The notes under the pieces are model-generated. The model saw nothing but the letters and a program-made list of their open reading frames with translations, was not told the origin of the DNA and searched no databases. A DNA stretch of 64,000 nt. Origin: Echinicola shivajiensis. GTDB lineage: Bacteria; Bacteroidota; Bacteroidia; Cytophagales; Cyclobacteriaceae. Of the stretch, positions 1 through 9,274 are shown in pieces. The stretch covers positions 620,001-684,000 of the forward strand of contig NZ_JAHHZM010000001.1 of the NCBI RefSeq assembly GCF_018642165.1. Reading direction: 5' to 3'. Numbering within the stretch: position 1 is the first letter of the stretch; the number at the start of each line of letters is the position of its first letter. The translations under genes and the position numbers were made by a program.

Positions 1-797
1 GGGTCTAAATCAAAACGTTCTACGTCAACCATTCCTCTATCAGAGGTATCCATTACCACGGGCACTCCTTTGGCCCTTGCCTTTTCTCTGGCCAAAATCT
101 TAACATCGAGACTATCACATTCCTCCACCAACATATCCAACATTCCGCCCTTTTCAAAAAAGTCATCTATATTGGACTGGTTGACACCTTCTTCATATAT
201 GGTCACTTTTAAGAAAGGATCAATCTCTGCTATTTCTCTGGAAACCATCCAAGCCTTTTTCACCCCTAAATTATACACCCCAGTCCTGATCCTATTCATA
301 TTGCTTAATTCTAAGGTGTCAAAATCAGCTATTCTCAACTCTCCAAAGGACCTCTCCATTGCCAAACTCAGTGCCACACTTTGCCCAACTGACAAGCCTA
401 CTACACCAATCTTTTTGGTGGACAATAAATCCTGTTCCTCCTTGGTGATTTTATACTGATTCCTGGAAGTTCGGACCATTATAAAGTCCTCTTGCTCCAA
501 AGTCCTTATCAATTGCCTTCTCCAATGGTAGTAAACCCAACACCCATATGTATCCCTGGATTGACTTTCAAAAAATCCTTTCACCATCACCACAAGTTCA
601 TCATCTTTTAAGTCATCTTTAGGATGCTTTATCTTAATCAATTCGGCCATTTGACCATCCAACTGATCAAATTTCTCCACCGTAGGATCTTTCTTTAACC
701 GATCTAATAGCTGGATTTCCTCTTTACTTTTAGGCTCTGCAGGTAATATAATCGCCTCCCAATTGGGATTCGTTCCTTTTATATAATTCAAATCCAT
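1..797 (-). CDS. ThiF/E1-like adenylyltransferase, Rv1355c-type, truncated by window edge
   Basis: Only the first 265 or so codons are present, starting at the ATG at 797; the rest lies beyond the left edge. A nucleotide-binding loop GVVGLSVGQS near residue 130, followed by an acidic strand end and LSNMNR (compare SNLNRQ in ThiF/MoeB), places it in the ThiF/MoeB/E1 superfamily, which adenylates carboxyl termini or small substrates. The roughly 125-residue N-terminal region, with GCWVYYHWRRQL, resembles the Rv1355c family, whose members usually carry a nitroreductase-like second half. That half cannot be seen here, and the substrate is unknown. No operon partner is visible; the next gene, at 1042, is divergent. 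Confidence 0.8.
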   Translation of the reverse strand, partial: MDLNYIKGTNPNWEAIILPAEPKSKEEIQLLDRLKKDPTVEKFDQLDGQMAELIKIKHPKDDLKDDELVVMVKGFFESQSRDTYGCWVYYHWRRQLIRTLEQEDFIMVRTSRNQYKITKEEQDLLSTKKIGVVGLSVGQSVALSLAMERSFGELRIADFDTLELSNMNRIRTGVYNLGVKKAWMVSREIAEIDPFLKVTIYEEGVNQSNIDDFFEKGGMLDMLVEECDSLDVKILAREKARAKGVPVVMDTSDRGMVDVERFDLD

Positions 798-948
798 TTA
801 TACCTTGGTGATATTTTTGATGACAAACGCAAGTAAAGTTACTTTATTGACATTGTAATTAAATGAAAAAACTAAAAAATCACTCGAAAAAACCCTGAAA
901 TTTCCAAATAGATTTACTTAAATTGAGTATAGATGACAGTTTTACATA

Positions 949-956
949 TATATTTG
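949..956 (+). promoter_or_regulatory. candidate Bacteroidota -7 box upstream of response regulator
   Basis: TATATTTG matches the Bacteroidota -7 consensus TAnnTTTG and lies 85 bases before the ATG at 1042. No clear TTTG -33 element is seen at the usual spacing, so this is tentative. Confidence 0.3.
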
Positions 957-1041
957 TAAAATAGTACGAGAAAGAGATTTTATTTATATTTAAACATCCG
1001 CATATCTCACCAAGGTAAGCATTGAATTCAAAGATTAGCAC

Positions 1042-1515
1042 ATGACTGAATCGACAAAAGAAAAAATACGAATTCTTTATGTAGATGATGAAGAGAACAA
1101 TCTTCAAGCATTTAAAGCTACTTTTAGACGTGAGTACAAAGTTCACCTTGCAATTTCAGCTGAGGAAGGAAGAAATATTTTAAAAACCAAGGAAATCGAC
1201 CTTATCATTACGGACCAAAGAATGCCGGAAGAAACAGGTGTTGAATTCTTGGAATCCATTATCCCAAATTACCCTGATCCTATAAGAATATTATTAACGG
1301 GTTATACCGATATTCAAGCGGTAATTGACGCCATCAATAAAGGACAGGTATACCATTACCTAACCAAGCCTTGGGAAGAAGATTATATGAAAACAGTAAT
1401 CAAAAATGCTTTTGAAGTTTTCTCCCTCCGAAAGGAAAACAAAAAACTCACCGATGACCTGATCAAGGCCAACGAACAATTGGAATTCCTTTTACGTCAA
1501 AAATTGCTTTCTTAG
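1042..1515 (+). CDS. response regulator receiver protein with C-terminal coiled coil
   Basis: A 157-residue protein with one REC domain (about residues 9-125). The acidic pair D15-D16 (YVDDEEN), phosphoacceptor D58 (IITDQRMP), switch residue T86 (LLTGYTD) and K109 (LTKPW) are all present, so it should be phosphorylatable. There is no output domain, only a charged helix (about 128-157, KENKKLTDDLIKANEQLEF) that probably forms a coiled coil. The LLTGYTD / HYLTKPWE pattern is typical of REC domains in RpfG/HnoX-like regulators. It may act by protein-protein contact, as in single-domain regulators; no cognate kinase lies nearby. Its stop codon overlaps the convergent alanine dehydrogenase gene by 3 bases. 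Confidence 0.9.
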   Translation: MTESTKEKIRILYVDDEENNLQAFKATFRREYKVHLAISAEEGRNILKTKEIDLIITDQRMPEETGVEFLESIIPNYPDPIRILLTGYTDIQAVIDAINKGQVYHYLTKPWEEDYMKTVIKNAFEVFSLRKENKKLTDDLIKANEQLEFLLRQKLLS

Positions 1516-2729
1516 TATCTCGCGGCCAATAACAGCTGAAGCTCCTTATGGTTCATCTGGAACTTCCTGCCTAGATGGGCATTGGTTAAGCTCCCCCTAT
1601 AAGTGTACACCCCTTTCATAAACCATTTATAATTAAAGATCATTTCCTCAGCACCACCCAGATCTGCCATTTGTAAAAGAATGGGCGTAAAGATATTACT
1701 TAAGGAAACCGAAGCGGTTCTGGACACCCGGGAAGCTATATTCGGAACACAGTAATGAATGATATCATATAGATTATATACTGGTTTTTCATGGGTGGTC
1801 ATTCGGGAAGTCTCGATACAGCCTCCCTGGTCAATACTAACATCTATCAGCACACTACCAGGCATCATAGCAGCTACCATCTCTTCAGAAACCACTACTT
1901 TGGACCTTCCTTTTTCAGCCCTTAAAGCGCCAATCACTACATCTGCTTCCTTCAGTGCTTCACCCAAGGTAAAATTATCTATAGTTGAAGTATATACTTG
2001 TTGCCCAAGAAGCTGTTTAATTCTTCTCAACTTGTATAAATGATTGTCAAAAATCTTAATACTGGCACCTAACCCAAGTCCAGTCCTTGCAGCATACTCT
2101 GCAACAGTACCTGCTCCAATGATAACCACCTGAGTCGGAGGGACCCCTGTGATTCCTCCTAAAATCAAGCCCTTTCCCCCTTGCTTTACACTGCTAAGAT
2201 ATTCTGCCGCGATAAGCATCACGGTACTTCCTGCGATCTCACTCATAGCCCGAACAACAGGCATACCACCTACCTTATCTTCCAAATTTTCAAAAGAAAC
2301 AGCCGTGATCTTTTTCCTGTTGAGCGAATGAATATACTCTGCCTTTTGCTTGCCCAATTGCAATGCAGAAATCAGGCAACTGCCGGGATTCATATGAGAT
2401 ATCTCCTCCAAAGACGGTGGCTCGACCTTTAGGACCACTTCCGCTTCAAATGCTTCTTTTGAAGAATAAACCACCTTGGCCCCTGCATCAGCATATTCCT
2501 TATCGGAAAACTTGGAAGGACGGCCAGCTCCTGATTCCACCATCACCCGCTGGTTATTATTAACCAATAACGCCACTGCTTCAGGGGTAAGAACCATCCT
2601 TTTTTCCTGCACCTCATTTTCCTTCGGCAATCCTATCAAAATCGAATGATCAGAGCTTTTGACCCTGGCCAAGGCTTCTTTGGGATATATTCCTGCCTCT
2701 TTGCGTATCTCTGCCATTTTAGCTCCCAT
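1512..2729 (-). CDS. ald: alanine dehydrogenase
   Basis: A 405-residue member of the AlaDh/PNT family, catalysing NAD-dependent interconversion of L-alanine and pyruvate plus ammonia in the cytoplasm. Seen: the N-terminal substrate domain with the family motif IGLPKENEVQEKRMVLTP, and the Rossmann motif VVIIGAGTVAEYAA near residue 200. About 30 residues longer than the classical ~371-residue enzyme, mainly at the N-terminus, which is common in Bacteroidota homologues. Two starts are possible: M1 at 2729, overlapping tsaE by 11 bases, or M5 at 2717, directly after the tsaE stop and with a GGGAG stretch just upstream. It is the last gene of porX-tsaE-ald on this strand. Confidence 0.93.
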   Translation of the reverse strand: MGAKMAEIRKEAGIYPKEALARVKSSDHSILIGLPKENEVQEKRMVLTPEAVALLVNNNQRVMVESGAGRPSKFSDKEYADAGAKVVYSSKEAFEAEVVLKVEPPSLEEISHMNPGSCLISALQLGKQKAEYIHSLNRKKITAVSFENLEDKVGGMPVVRAMSEIAGSTVMLIAAEYLSSVKQGGKGLILGGITGVPPTQVVIIGAGTVAEYAARTGLGLGASIKIFDNHLYKLRRIKQLLGQQVYTSTIDNFTLGEALKEADVVIGALRAEKGRSKVVVSEEMVAAMMPGSVLIDVSIDQGGCIETSRMTTHEKPVYNLYDIIHYCVPNIASRVSRTASVSLSNIFTPILLQMADLGGAEEMIFNYKWFMKGVYTYRGSLTNAHLGRKFQMNHKELQLLLAARY

Positions 2730-3153
2730 CGTGTATCTTTTTAATGCTCATCTCCCTTGTTTCCTCTCCAGTGACTTCAATAGAAATCAAATAAAATTCC
2801 TCAGGAAGATAATCCGGAATTTTTTCGGCCCACTCCAACCAACAATATCTACCACTATAGAAATACTCATCAACCCCGATCTCCAGCACCTCTTCCTGTT
2901 CCTCTACCCGATAGAAATCGAAATGATAAAAAACTTCGCCCTGCTCATTTTCATATTCATTGACTATGGAAAACGACGGACTGCTCACCAGATCACCTAC
3001 GCCAAATGCCTCGGCAATGGCTTTTATCAAAGTGGTTTTGCCAGCCCCCATATTCCCCATAAACACCCATACGGGCACATTTTTACATTCTTCAATGATC
3101 TGTCTGGCTACTTCGGGCAGCTGACCTTTATCTTCACAAGTAATCTTTTTCAA
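2719..3153 (-). CDS. tsaE: TsaE, tRNA threonylcarbamoyladenosine biosynthesis ATPase
   Basis: P-loop ATPase of the t6A pathway (with TsaB, TsaC and TsaD) that modifies A37 of ANN-decoding tRNAs. Seen: Walker A GNMGAGKTT, the TsaE motif SSPSFSIVNEYE, HFDFYR, and a WLEWAEK segment. I place the start at the TTG at 3153 (protein begins (M)KKITCEDKGQL), 7 bases after the porX stop, because the upstream in-frame ATG at 3198 adds residues that lie within porX and are not family-like. With TTG the protein has 144 residues, close to the usual ~140-150. It is translationally close-coupled to porX upstream and ald downstream. Confidence 0.92.
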   Translation of the reverse strand: MKKITCEDKGQLPEVARQIIEECKNVPVWVFMGNMGAGKTTLIKAIAEAFGVGDLVSSPSFSIVNEYENEQGEVFYHFDFYRVEEQEEVLEIGVDEYFYSGRYCWLEWAEKIPDYLPEEFYLISIEVTGEETREMSIKKIHDGS

Positions 3154-3160
3154 TGCTTTC

Positions 3161-4723
3161 TTAATACTGCTTAGGTGAAAGGTGCATGATCGGTACAATT
3201 ACTTCCTCCAAAGAAACACCTCCATGTTGGAATGTATCTTTGTAGTAATTTACATAATAATTGTAATTGTTCGGATATGCAAAGAAATAATCTTCTACTG
3301 CAAAAACATAACTTGTGGAAACATTAAACCTCGGCAATTTGGCATCCTCAGGCTTACTGATTTCAAAGACCTTTCCTGATTCAAAGTTGAGGTTCTTCCC
3401 TTGCTTATACCTTAAGTTGGTGGTCACCTTTCTGTCTCCAATAATTTTATAAGGTCTGTTCACTCTTTTGGTACCATGGTCTGTCGTTACAATCACATCA
3501 CAACCAGCCTCACTTACCCTTTTAAATAATTCAAACAAAGAACTGTGCAAAAACCAACTTTCAGTGATGGATCTATAGGCTGATTCGTCAGGAGCAAGTT
3601 CCCTGATCATTTTCATATCCGTTCTTGCGTGTGACATCATATCCACAAAATTATAAACCAGCACATTCAGGTCATTATTCATCAAATTGGAAAACTGATC
3701 CAAAACAGATTTCCCCTGACTGGCTTGTAAAATTTTGTGATAGCTGAATTTCGATTGGAGCCTATTTTTCTTCAAATTAACTTCCAAAAATTCCTTTTCA
3801 TGGTTATTCTTGCCTTCATCAGTATCTTCGCCTTCCCACAAATCAGGGTGAAACCTGGCCATATCCAATGGCATCATTCCGCTAAATAGGGCATTTCTTG
3901 CATAAGCTGTGGTGGTAGGCAGAATACTATAATAAGTATCCTCTGACTTCACGTTGAAGTGGTCACTCAATAAAGGTTCAATGACCTCCCATTGGTCCAA
4001 CCGCAAATTATCTATCACTACGAAAAACAATGGTTTTTGACCGTCCTGAAGGTGTGGAAAGACTTTTTCCTTCATTACTCGATGCGACAAGATGGGTTTA
4101 TCAACGTCAGCATCATTTAGCCAATCCAAATAATTTTCTTTGATAAACCGAGCAAAATTGGCATTGGCTTCGGATTTCTGAGTATCCAAAACTTCCTGCA
4201 TACTTTTATTCTCTGTCTTATCTATTTCTAGCTCCCAGTAAGTAAGTTTCTTGTAAATATCTGCCCATTCCTCATGATCTATAGCGTCATTATAGGCCAT
4301 GCTGATCCGCGAAAAATCCTGTTGATAAGACATATTTGTCTTCTCACTAATCAACTGCTTGTTTTGAAGGATCTTTTTCACTGATAGCAATATCTGACTA
4401 GGATTAATGGGTTTAATCAGATAATCAGCTATCTTCCCTCCTATGGCATCGTCCATTATATGCTCCTCTTCACTTTTGGTGATCATCACCACTGGCGTCT
4501 GAGGCTTTAGTATTTTGACTTGCTGTAAGGTCTCCAAACCAGTCATCCCCGGCATCATTTCATCTAAAAATATCACATCATAATTGGAGTTTTCTACCAT
4601 TTCAATGGCATCGTTTCCGCTATTAACAGTGGTGATTTCATATCCTTTTTGCTCCAAAAACATGATATGAGGCTTGAGTAGGTCAATCTCATCATCAGCC
4701 CAGAGAATTTTAAATTTTTGCAT
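3161..4723 (-). CDS. porX: PorX, type IX secretion response regulator with PglZ/alkaline phosphatase-fold domain
   Basis: A 520-residue protein starting at the ATG at 4723 (MQKFKILWADDEIDLL); the in-frame codons further upstream are not family-like. The REC domain (1-120) has D10-D11, phosphoacceptor D54 (IFLDEMMPG) and a YLIKP lysine loop. After a helical linker comes a PglZ domain of the alkaline-phosphatase superfamily (about 200-515), with PTTTAYARNALFSG carrying the predicted catalytic threonine, and MMSHARTD and TTDHGT as metal-binding segments. This matches PorX of Porphyromonas gingivalis (about 518 residues), which with PorY controls T9SS genes and whose effector domain is a zinc phosphodiesterase. 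Followed by tsaE and ald; no porY or T9SS structural gene lies in the window. Confidence 0.95.
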   Translation of the reverse strand: MQKFKILWADDEIDLLKPHIMFLEQKGYEITTVNSGNDAIEMVENSNYDVIFLDEMMPGMTGLETLQQVKILKPQTPVVMITKSEEEHIMDDAIGGKIADYLIKPINPSQILLSVKKILQNKQLISEKTNMSYQQDFSRISMAYNDAIDHEEWADIYKKLTYWELEIDKTENKSMQEVLDTQKSEANANFARFIKENYLDWLNDADVDKPILSHRVMKEKVFPHLQDGQKPLFFVVIDNLRLDQWEVIEPLLSDHFNVKSEDTYYSILPTTTAYARNALFSGMMPLDMARFHPDLWEGEDTDEGKNNHEKEFLEVNLKKNRLQSKFSYHKILQASQGKSVLDQFSNLMNNDLNVLVYNFVDMMSHARTDMKMIRELAPDESAYRSITESWFLHSSLFELFKRVSEAGCDVIVTTDHGTKRVNRPYKIIGDRKVTTNLRYKQGKNLNFESGKVFEISKPEDAKLPRFNVSTSYVFAVEDYFFAYPNNYNYYVNYYKDTFQHGGVSLEEVIVPIMHLSPKQY

Positions 4724-4789
4724 CTTTTCCGGTTTATTTCTTATAAATTTATAACTACTTTTGATTTCTATCAACTAATTCTTAGGCAA

Positions 4790-6019
4790 TTGAAAAGCCA
4801 TAAAATTCTCAACGATCCAGTTTACGGTTTTATCACCATTCCCAGCGAGTTGATTTTCACTATTATTGACCATCCTTATTTCCAAAGGTTACGAAGGATC
4901 AAACAGCTGGGCTTGACCGACTTTGTATACCCTGGCGCACTGCATACCAGATTCCACCATGCCTTGGGTGCAATGCACCTGATGAGCATCACCTTGGACA
5001 ATCTGCGTAATAAGGGCCATGAAATTAGTGATCAAGAATATGAGGCTTCTTTAATTGCTATTCTATTACATGATATTGGGCATGGACCTTTTTCTCATGC
5101 CCTCGAATACACTTTATTAAAGGGTATTCCCCATGAGTCTTTGTCGCTCCTGCTCATGGAATCTCTTAACAAACAATTAAACGGCCAGCTCGACCTAGCG
5201 TTAAGAATATTTAAGAATAATTATGAAAGAAAATTCTTTCATCAATTAGTTTCCAGCCAACTTGACATTGACCGATTGGATTATTTACAGCGGGACTGTT
5301 TTTTTACGGGAGTTTCCGAAGGCACCATAGGAGCAGACAGGATAATCAAAATGATGAATATCAAGGATGACCAGATTGTAGTGGAAGAAAAGGGACTTTA
5401 CAGTATAGAGAACTTTCTCAGTGCCAGAAGATTAATGTATTGGCAGGTTTATCTGCATAAAACCACAGTTAGTGCTGAAAAAATGCTGATTAACCTTATA
5501 AAAAGGGCAAAAGATCTTCAGCAATCCGGCACCAATCTACAGGGATCTGAAGCACTTAGCTATTTCCTTCAAAACAACTTTACCCTAAATGATTTCCAAA
5601 AGTCGACTGATATTCAGGAAATATTCGCAAGCATGGATGACTTTGATATTTGGGGTGCTGTAAAACTCTGGCAAAAGAACAAAGACTTGGTATTGAGCAA
5701 TATTGCGGATATGTTTTTGACCAGAAACCTTTTCAAAATCAAATTAAGTAACCTTCCTTTAGAAAAAGATGAACTTTTAGACATGGAAAGGAAAATCATA
5801 GAAACCCTGGACATTACTGAAGAAGAACTACCCTATTTCTTTTCATATGGCTCTATATCGAACAATGCCTATGTAGCCAAAGAAAGCATCCTCATATTGA
5901 CCAAAAAGGGAGAGGTAATAGATGTTGCCCAAGCAGCAGACCTTCCCAATATTAAAGCAATGAGCAAAATTGTCAAAAAGTATTATGCTTGTCGGGCTAA
6001 AGATTTAACTTTGCGCTAA
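4790..6019 (+). CDS. HD-domain metal-dependent phosphohydrolase (dNTPase-like)
   Basis: Divergent from porX. The likely start is the TTG at 4790 ([18 protein letters not shown]), preceded by AGG at 4784; an ATG at 4718 is in frame but overlaps the porX start. This gives 409 residues. The HD superfamily metal ligands are visible: H in LHTRFHH, HD in [13 protein letters not shown], and D in [13 protein letters not shown]. This layout is that of the YdhJ / dGTPase-like HD proteins that cleave phosphate from nucleotides, but the substrate cannot be read from sequence. It is followed after 16 bases by lpxD, a neighbourhood common in Bacteroidota, so it probably shares the lipid A operon transcript. 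Confidence 0.9.
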   Translation: MKSHKILNDPVYGFITIPSELIFTIIDHPYFQRLRRIKQLGLTDFVYPGALHTRFHHALGAMHLMSITLDNLRNKGHEISDQEYEASLIAILLHDIGHGPFSHALEYTLLKGIPHESLSLLLMESLNKQLNGQLDLALRIFKNNYERKFFHQLVSSQLDIDRLDYLQRDCFFTGVSEGTIGADRIIKMMNIKDDQIVVEEKGLYSIENFLSARRLMYWQVYLHKTTVSAEKMLINLIKRAKDLQQSGTNLQGSEALSYFLQNNFTLNDFQKSTDIQEIFASMDDFDIWGAVKLWQKNKDLVLSNIADMFLTRNLFKIKLSNLPLEKDELLDMERKIIETLDITEEELPYFFSYGSISNNAYVAKESILILTKKGEVIDVAQAADLPNIKAMSKIVKKYYACRAKDLTLR

Positions 6020-6035
6020 CATAATTTTAAAACTC

Positions 6036-7058
6036 ATGGAATTTACCGTTAGTCAGATTGCAGAGCTTTTAAACGGAGAAATCGAAGGTGATGGCACCAA
6101 AAAAGTAAGCAGACTGGACAAAATCCAAGATGGAGCCGAAGGGGGGATAAGCTTTTTGTCCAATATGAAGTATGAACCGTATATTTACAGCACAAATTCC
6201 ACAGCTGTAATCGTGGCCAAAGATTTTTCCCCTGCCAAGCCTATCAACACCACACTCATTAAAGTAAAGGATCCATATTCTGGGTTTACTCAGTTGCTAG
6301 AAGCCTACGCCCAGTTTACAAAACATTCTAAAATAGGGGTAGAACAGCCTTCCTTTATGGATAGCTCTAGCAAATTCGGAGAAGGAGGTTACAGGGCGGC
6401 TTTCAGCTATATCGGCAAAGATTGTAAAATTGGTAACAACGTCATCATCCATTCCCAAGCCTTTATTGGTGACAAGGTGACCATTGGAGACAATTGTATC
6501 ATTCATGCAGGGGTGAAAATTTATAATGAAACCATTATCGGCAATAATTGTGAATTCCATCCTAATGTTGTCATAGGCGCTGACGGTTTTGGTTTTGCCC
6601 CACAAGAAGATAAAACCTACAAAAACATCCCTCAATTGGGCAATGTACTCATTGAAGACAATGTCAGTATAGGCTCAAACAGTACGGTTGACTGCGCTAC
6701 CATGGGGTCTACTATTATCAAAAAAGGAGCAAAAATTGATAACCTTGTTCAAATAGCCCATAATGTAATCATCGGAGAAAACACCGTAATTGCAGCACAA
6801 TCTGGAATTTCGGGATCCACAGAAATTGGAAAAAATTGCATCATCGCTGGCCAGGTAGGTATAATTGGCCACTTAAAAATTGCAGACAATACAACGATAG
6901 GAGCCAAAACAGGCATCACAAAATCCATCAACAAACCTGGCCAGACAATTTTTGGATACATCGGATACGAAATGAAGGAATTCTTGAAATCCTATTCTAT
7001 TTTTAAAAATTTGCCAAGTCTACAGAATAAAATTAAAGATCTGGAAAAAAAACAATAA
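6036..7058 (+). CDS. lpxD: LpxD, UDP-3-O-(3-hydroxyacyl)glucosamine N-acyltransferase
   Basis: Third enzyme of lipid A synthesis; adds a 3-hydroxyacyl chain from ACP to the 2-amino group of UDP-3-O-acylglucosamine. 340 residues, the normal length. Seen: an N-terminal LpxD uridine-binding domain (about 1-95), then left-handed beta-helix hexapeptide repeats (about 100-305; many [IV]GxN units) with the catalytic histidine H242 in [10 protein letters not shown] and the substrate motif [10 protein letters not shown]-terminal helix ([16 protein letters not shown]) ends the protein. It precedes lpxC-fabZ and lpxA. Confidence 0.97.
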   Translation: MEFTVSQIAELLNGEIEGDGTKKVSRLDKIQDGAEGGISFLSNMKYEPYIYSTNSTAVIVAKDFSPAKPINTTLIKVKDPYSGFTQLLEAYAQFTKHSKIGVEQPSFMDSSSKFGEGGYRAAFSYIGKDCKIGNNVIIHSQAFIGDKVTIGDNCIIHAGVKIYNETIIGNNCEFHPNVVIGADGFGFAPQEDKTYKNIPQLGNVLIEDNVSIGSNSTVDCATMGSTIIKKGAKIDNLVQIAHNVIIGENTVIAAQSGISGSTEIGKNCIIAGQVGIIGHLKIADNTTIGAKTGITKSINKPGQTIFGYIGYEMKEFLKSYSIFKNLPSLQNKIKDLEKKQ

Positions 7059-7063
7059 ATTTG
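7056..7063 (+). promoter_or_regulatory. candidate internal -7 box before lpxC-fabZ
   Basis: TAAATTTG fits TAnnTTTG and overlaps the lpxD stop codon, 38 bases before the lpxC ATG. No -33 TTTG at correct spacing is seen, so an internal promoter is only a possibility. Confidence 0.25.
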
Positions 7064-7100
7064 TGGGCGAATACAAAAGGATGCCCCAAAAACATCATTA

Positions 7101-8495
7101 ATGAAAGTTAAACAGCATACCATAGGAAAACAGGTTACAGTTTCTGGAGTTGGACTACATACTGGAGTAGTAGCCAACATGACATTTGTACCTGCTCCTC
7201 CCAATCACGGATACAAGTTTCAAAGAATTGATCTTGAAGGTTCTCCCATCATTGATGCGGACGTAGATAATGTAGTAGACGTATCCAGAGGCACTACCAT
7301 AGAGCAGAGTGGCGCTAGAGTATTTACTGTAGAGCACGTACTAGCCGCCTTGGTAGGACTTGAAATTGACAATGTTCTCATCCAATTGGACGGTCCTGAA
7401 CCTCCTATCATGGATGGTAGCTCCATACAGTTCATCAGTATTCTGGAAGACGCTGGTTTGCAAGAGCAAAATGCTTTAAGGCGCTTCTTCGAAGTTCCAG
7501 AGAGTATTCATTATAGGGATTCTGCCCGTGAAGTGGAAATGGCAGCATTGCCATTGGATGATTACCGTGTTACTGTTATGGTGGATTATAATTCACCTGT
7601 ATTGGGTAGCCAGCATGCATCCATTACTGATATTAGCCAATTTAAATCTGAAATAGCCTCTTGTAGAACTTTCTGCTTCCTTCATGAACTGGAAATGCTT
7701 TATAAGCAAAACTTGATTCAAGGAGGCGACCTGAACAATGCCATTGTGGTCGTAGACCGCATTGTCACTGACGAAGAGCTTGAAGGCCTTGCCAAAATGT
7801 TCAACAAGCCTAAAGTTGAAGTCCGACAAGAAGGAATACTTAATAATGTAGAGCTGCGTTACAAAAACGAACCTGCCAGACACAAACTACTTGACGTGGT
7901 GGGAGACCTTGCTTTGGTAGGAAGGCCATTAAAGGCCCAAATACTGGCAGCAAGACCAGGACACGCAGCCAATGTTGCTTTTGCCAAAAAGCTAAAAAGG
8001 GCAATGGAAAAAGCAGGACCGAGTCATATCCCTCATTATGACCCTAAACTCCCTCCTGTGATGGATATTAACCAAATTGGGAATATCCTTCCACATAGAT
8101 ATCCTTTTCAACTTTTGGATAAAATCATTTATCTTGATGACACGGTAGTCGCTGGTGTTAAGAATGTTACCATCAACGAACCGTTTTTTATGGGGCATTT
8201 CCCGAACAATCCTGTCATGCCAGGAGTATTACAAGTAGAAGCCATGGCACAGACTGGCGGCATTCTTGTGCTTAGCACAGTGGATGACCCAGAAAACTAC
8301 TGGACTTATTTCTTAGGAATAGAAAGCTGCAAGTTCCGTAAAATGGTCTTACCAGGAGATACTTTGGTATTCAAGTGTGAACTATTGTCCCCAATTAGAA
8401 GAGGGATTGCAAAAATGAAAGGTGAAGCCTATGTGGGAAACACATTGGTCTGTGAAGCCGTAATGACTGCTAGTATTGTAAGAAAAGACGCATGA
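7101..8495 (+). CDS. lpxC-fabZ: bifunctional LpxC deacetylase / FabZ 3-hydroxyacyl-ACP dehydratase
   Basis: A 464-residue fusion typical of Bacteroidota. Residues 1-305 are LpxC, the zinc deacetylase that commits UDP-acyl-GlcNAc to lipid A: SGVGLHTG near the start, zinc ligands H79 (TVEHVLAAL), H261 and D265 (RHKLLDVVGD), and catalytic H288 (RPGHAAN). Residues about 320-464 are FabZ, a hot-dog dehydratase of fatty acid elongation: LPHRYPFQLLD, catalytic H366 (FFMGHFPNNPVMPG) and E380 (LQVEAMAQ). The fusion couples two enzymes competing for the same 3-hydroxyacyl-ACP pool. It overlaps lpxA by 4 bases (ATGA), indicating translational coupling. Confidence 0.97.
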   Translation: MKVKQHTIGKQVTVSGVGLHTGVVANMTFVPAPPNHGYKFQRIDLEGSPIIDADVDNVVDVSRGTTIEQSGARVFTVEHVLAALVGLEIDNVLIQLDGPEPPIMDGSSIQFISILEDAGLQEQNALRRFFEVPESIHYRDSAREVEMAALPLDDYRVTVMVDYNSPVLGSQHASITDISQFKSEIASCRTFCFLHELEMLYKQNLIQGGDLNNAIVVVDRIVTDEELEGLAKMFNKPKVEVRQEGILNNVELRYKNEPARHKLLDVVGDLALVGRPLKAQILAARPGHAANVAFAKKLKRAMEKAGPSHIPHYDPKLPPVMDINQIGNILPHRYPFQLLDKIIYLDDTVVAGVKNVTINEPFFMGHFPNNPVMPGVLQVEAMAQTGGILVLSTVDDPENYWTYFLGIESCKFRKMVLPGDTLVFKCELLSPIRRGIAKMKGEAYVGNTLVCEAVMTASIVRKDA

Positions 8496-9271
8496 TAAGT
8501 AAGCTATCACAAGTACATGAAAATTCCAAAGTCGGTGAAAATGTAAGCATTGATCCTTTTTCGGTTATTCATGAAAATGTAGAAATCGGAGATGGTACTT
8601 GGATCGGTTCCAATGTAACCATATACCCAGGAGCAAAAATTGGTAAAAACTGCAAAATATTCCCAGGAGCGGTCATTGCAGGGGTTCCACAAGACCTTAA
8701 ATTCCAAGGTGAAGATTCTACCGTAGAAATTGGAAATAACACAACTATCAGAGAATGTGTTACAGTCAGCCGTGGAACTATTGACAAGCGTGTAACCAAA
8801 ATTGGCAGCAACTGTCTTTTAATGGCCTATGTGCACATTGCCCACGATTGTAGTGTAGGAGACAATGTGATCATTGCCAATACGGTACAGGTAGCTGGTC
8901 ACGTTTCCATCGATGACTGGGCTATTATCGGGGGCAGCAGTGCTATTCACCAATTCGTTAAAATCGGAATGCACTCCATGATTTCTGGTGGTTCATTGGT
9001 AAGAAAAGACGTACCTCCTTTCACCAAGGCGGCAAGAGAACCATTGAGTTATGCAGGGGTAAATTCACTTGGTCTGAGAAGAAGAGGATTCTCCAATGAG
9101 TCCATTAGCCACATACAGGAAGTATACAGGTACCTATTCCTCAATAGCCTCAATAACAGCAGAGCATTGGAGGAAATAGAAATCAACCTTCCTGCTACCA
9201 AAGAAAGAGATGAGATTGTAAACTTTATCAGATCCTCTGAAAGAGGAGTGATGAAAGGATATATCAACTAA
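8492..9271 (+). CDS. lpxA: LpxA, acyl-ACP--UDP-N-acetylglucosamine O-acyltransferase
   Basis: First enzyme of lipid A synthesis; moves a 3-hydroxyacyl chain from ACP to the 3-OH of UDP-GlcNAc. 259 residues, normal length. Left-handed beta-helix hexapeptide repeats run from about residue 1 to 185, with catalytic H118 (AYVHIAHDC). The motif GVPQDLKFQGE is diagnostic of LpxA, and a C-terminal helical domain (RRRGFSNESISHIQEVYRY) follows. The start overlaps the lpxC-fabZ stop in an ATGA junction. Confidence 0.97.
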   Translation: MISKLSQVHENSKVGENVSIDPFSVIHENVEIGDGTWIGSNVTIYPGAKIGKNCKIFPGAVIAGVPQDLKFQGEDSTVEIGNNTTIRECVTVSRGTIDKRVTKIGSNCLLMAYVHIAHDCSVGDNVIIANTVQVAGHVSIDDWAIIGGSSAIHQFVKIGMHSMISGGSLVRKDVPPFTKAAREPLSYAGVNSLGLRRRGFSNESISHIQEVYRYLFLNSLNNSRALEEIEINLPATKERDEIVNFIRSSERGVMKGYIN

Positions 9272-9274
9272 ATA

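Noticed and set aside
70-459. 129-codon plus-strand frame
   Set aside because: Antisense to the ThiF-like gene; Ser/Leu/Ile-rich sequence with no family motif.
2659-3174. 171-codon plus-strand frame
   Set aside because: Antisense across ald and tsaE, both of which carry clear family motifs.
4718-4789. ATG start at 4718 for the HD protein
   Set aside because: It overlaps the porX start and adds 24 hydrophobic/aromatic residues; the TTG at 4790 has an AGG upstream and fits the family start.
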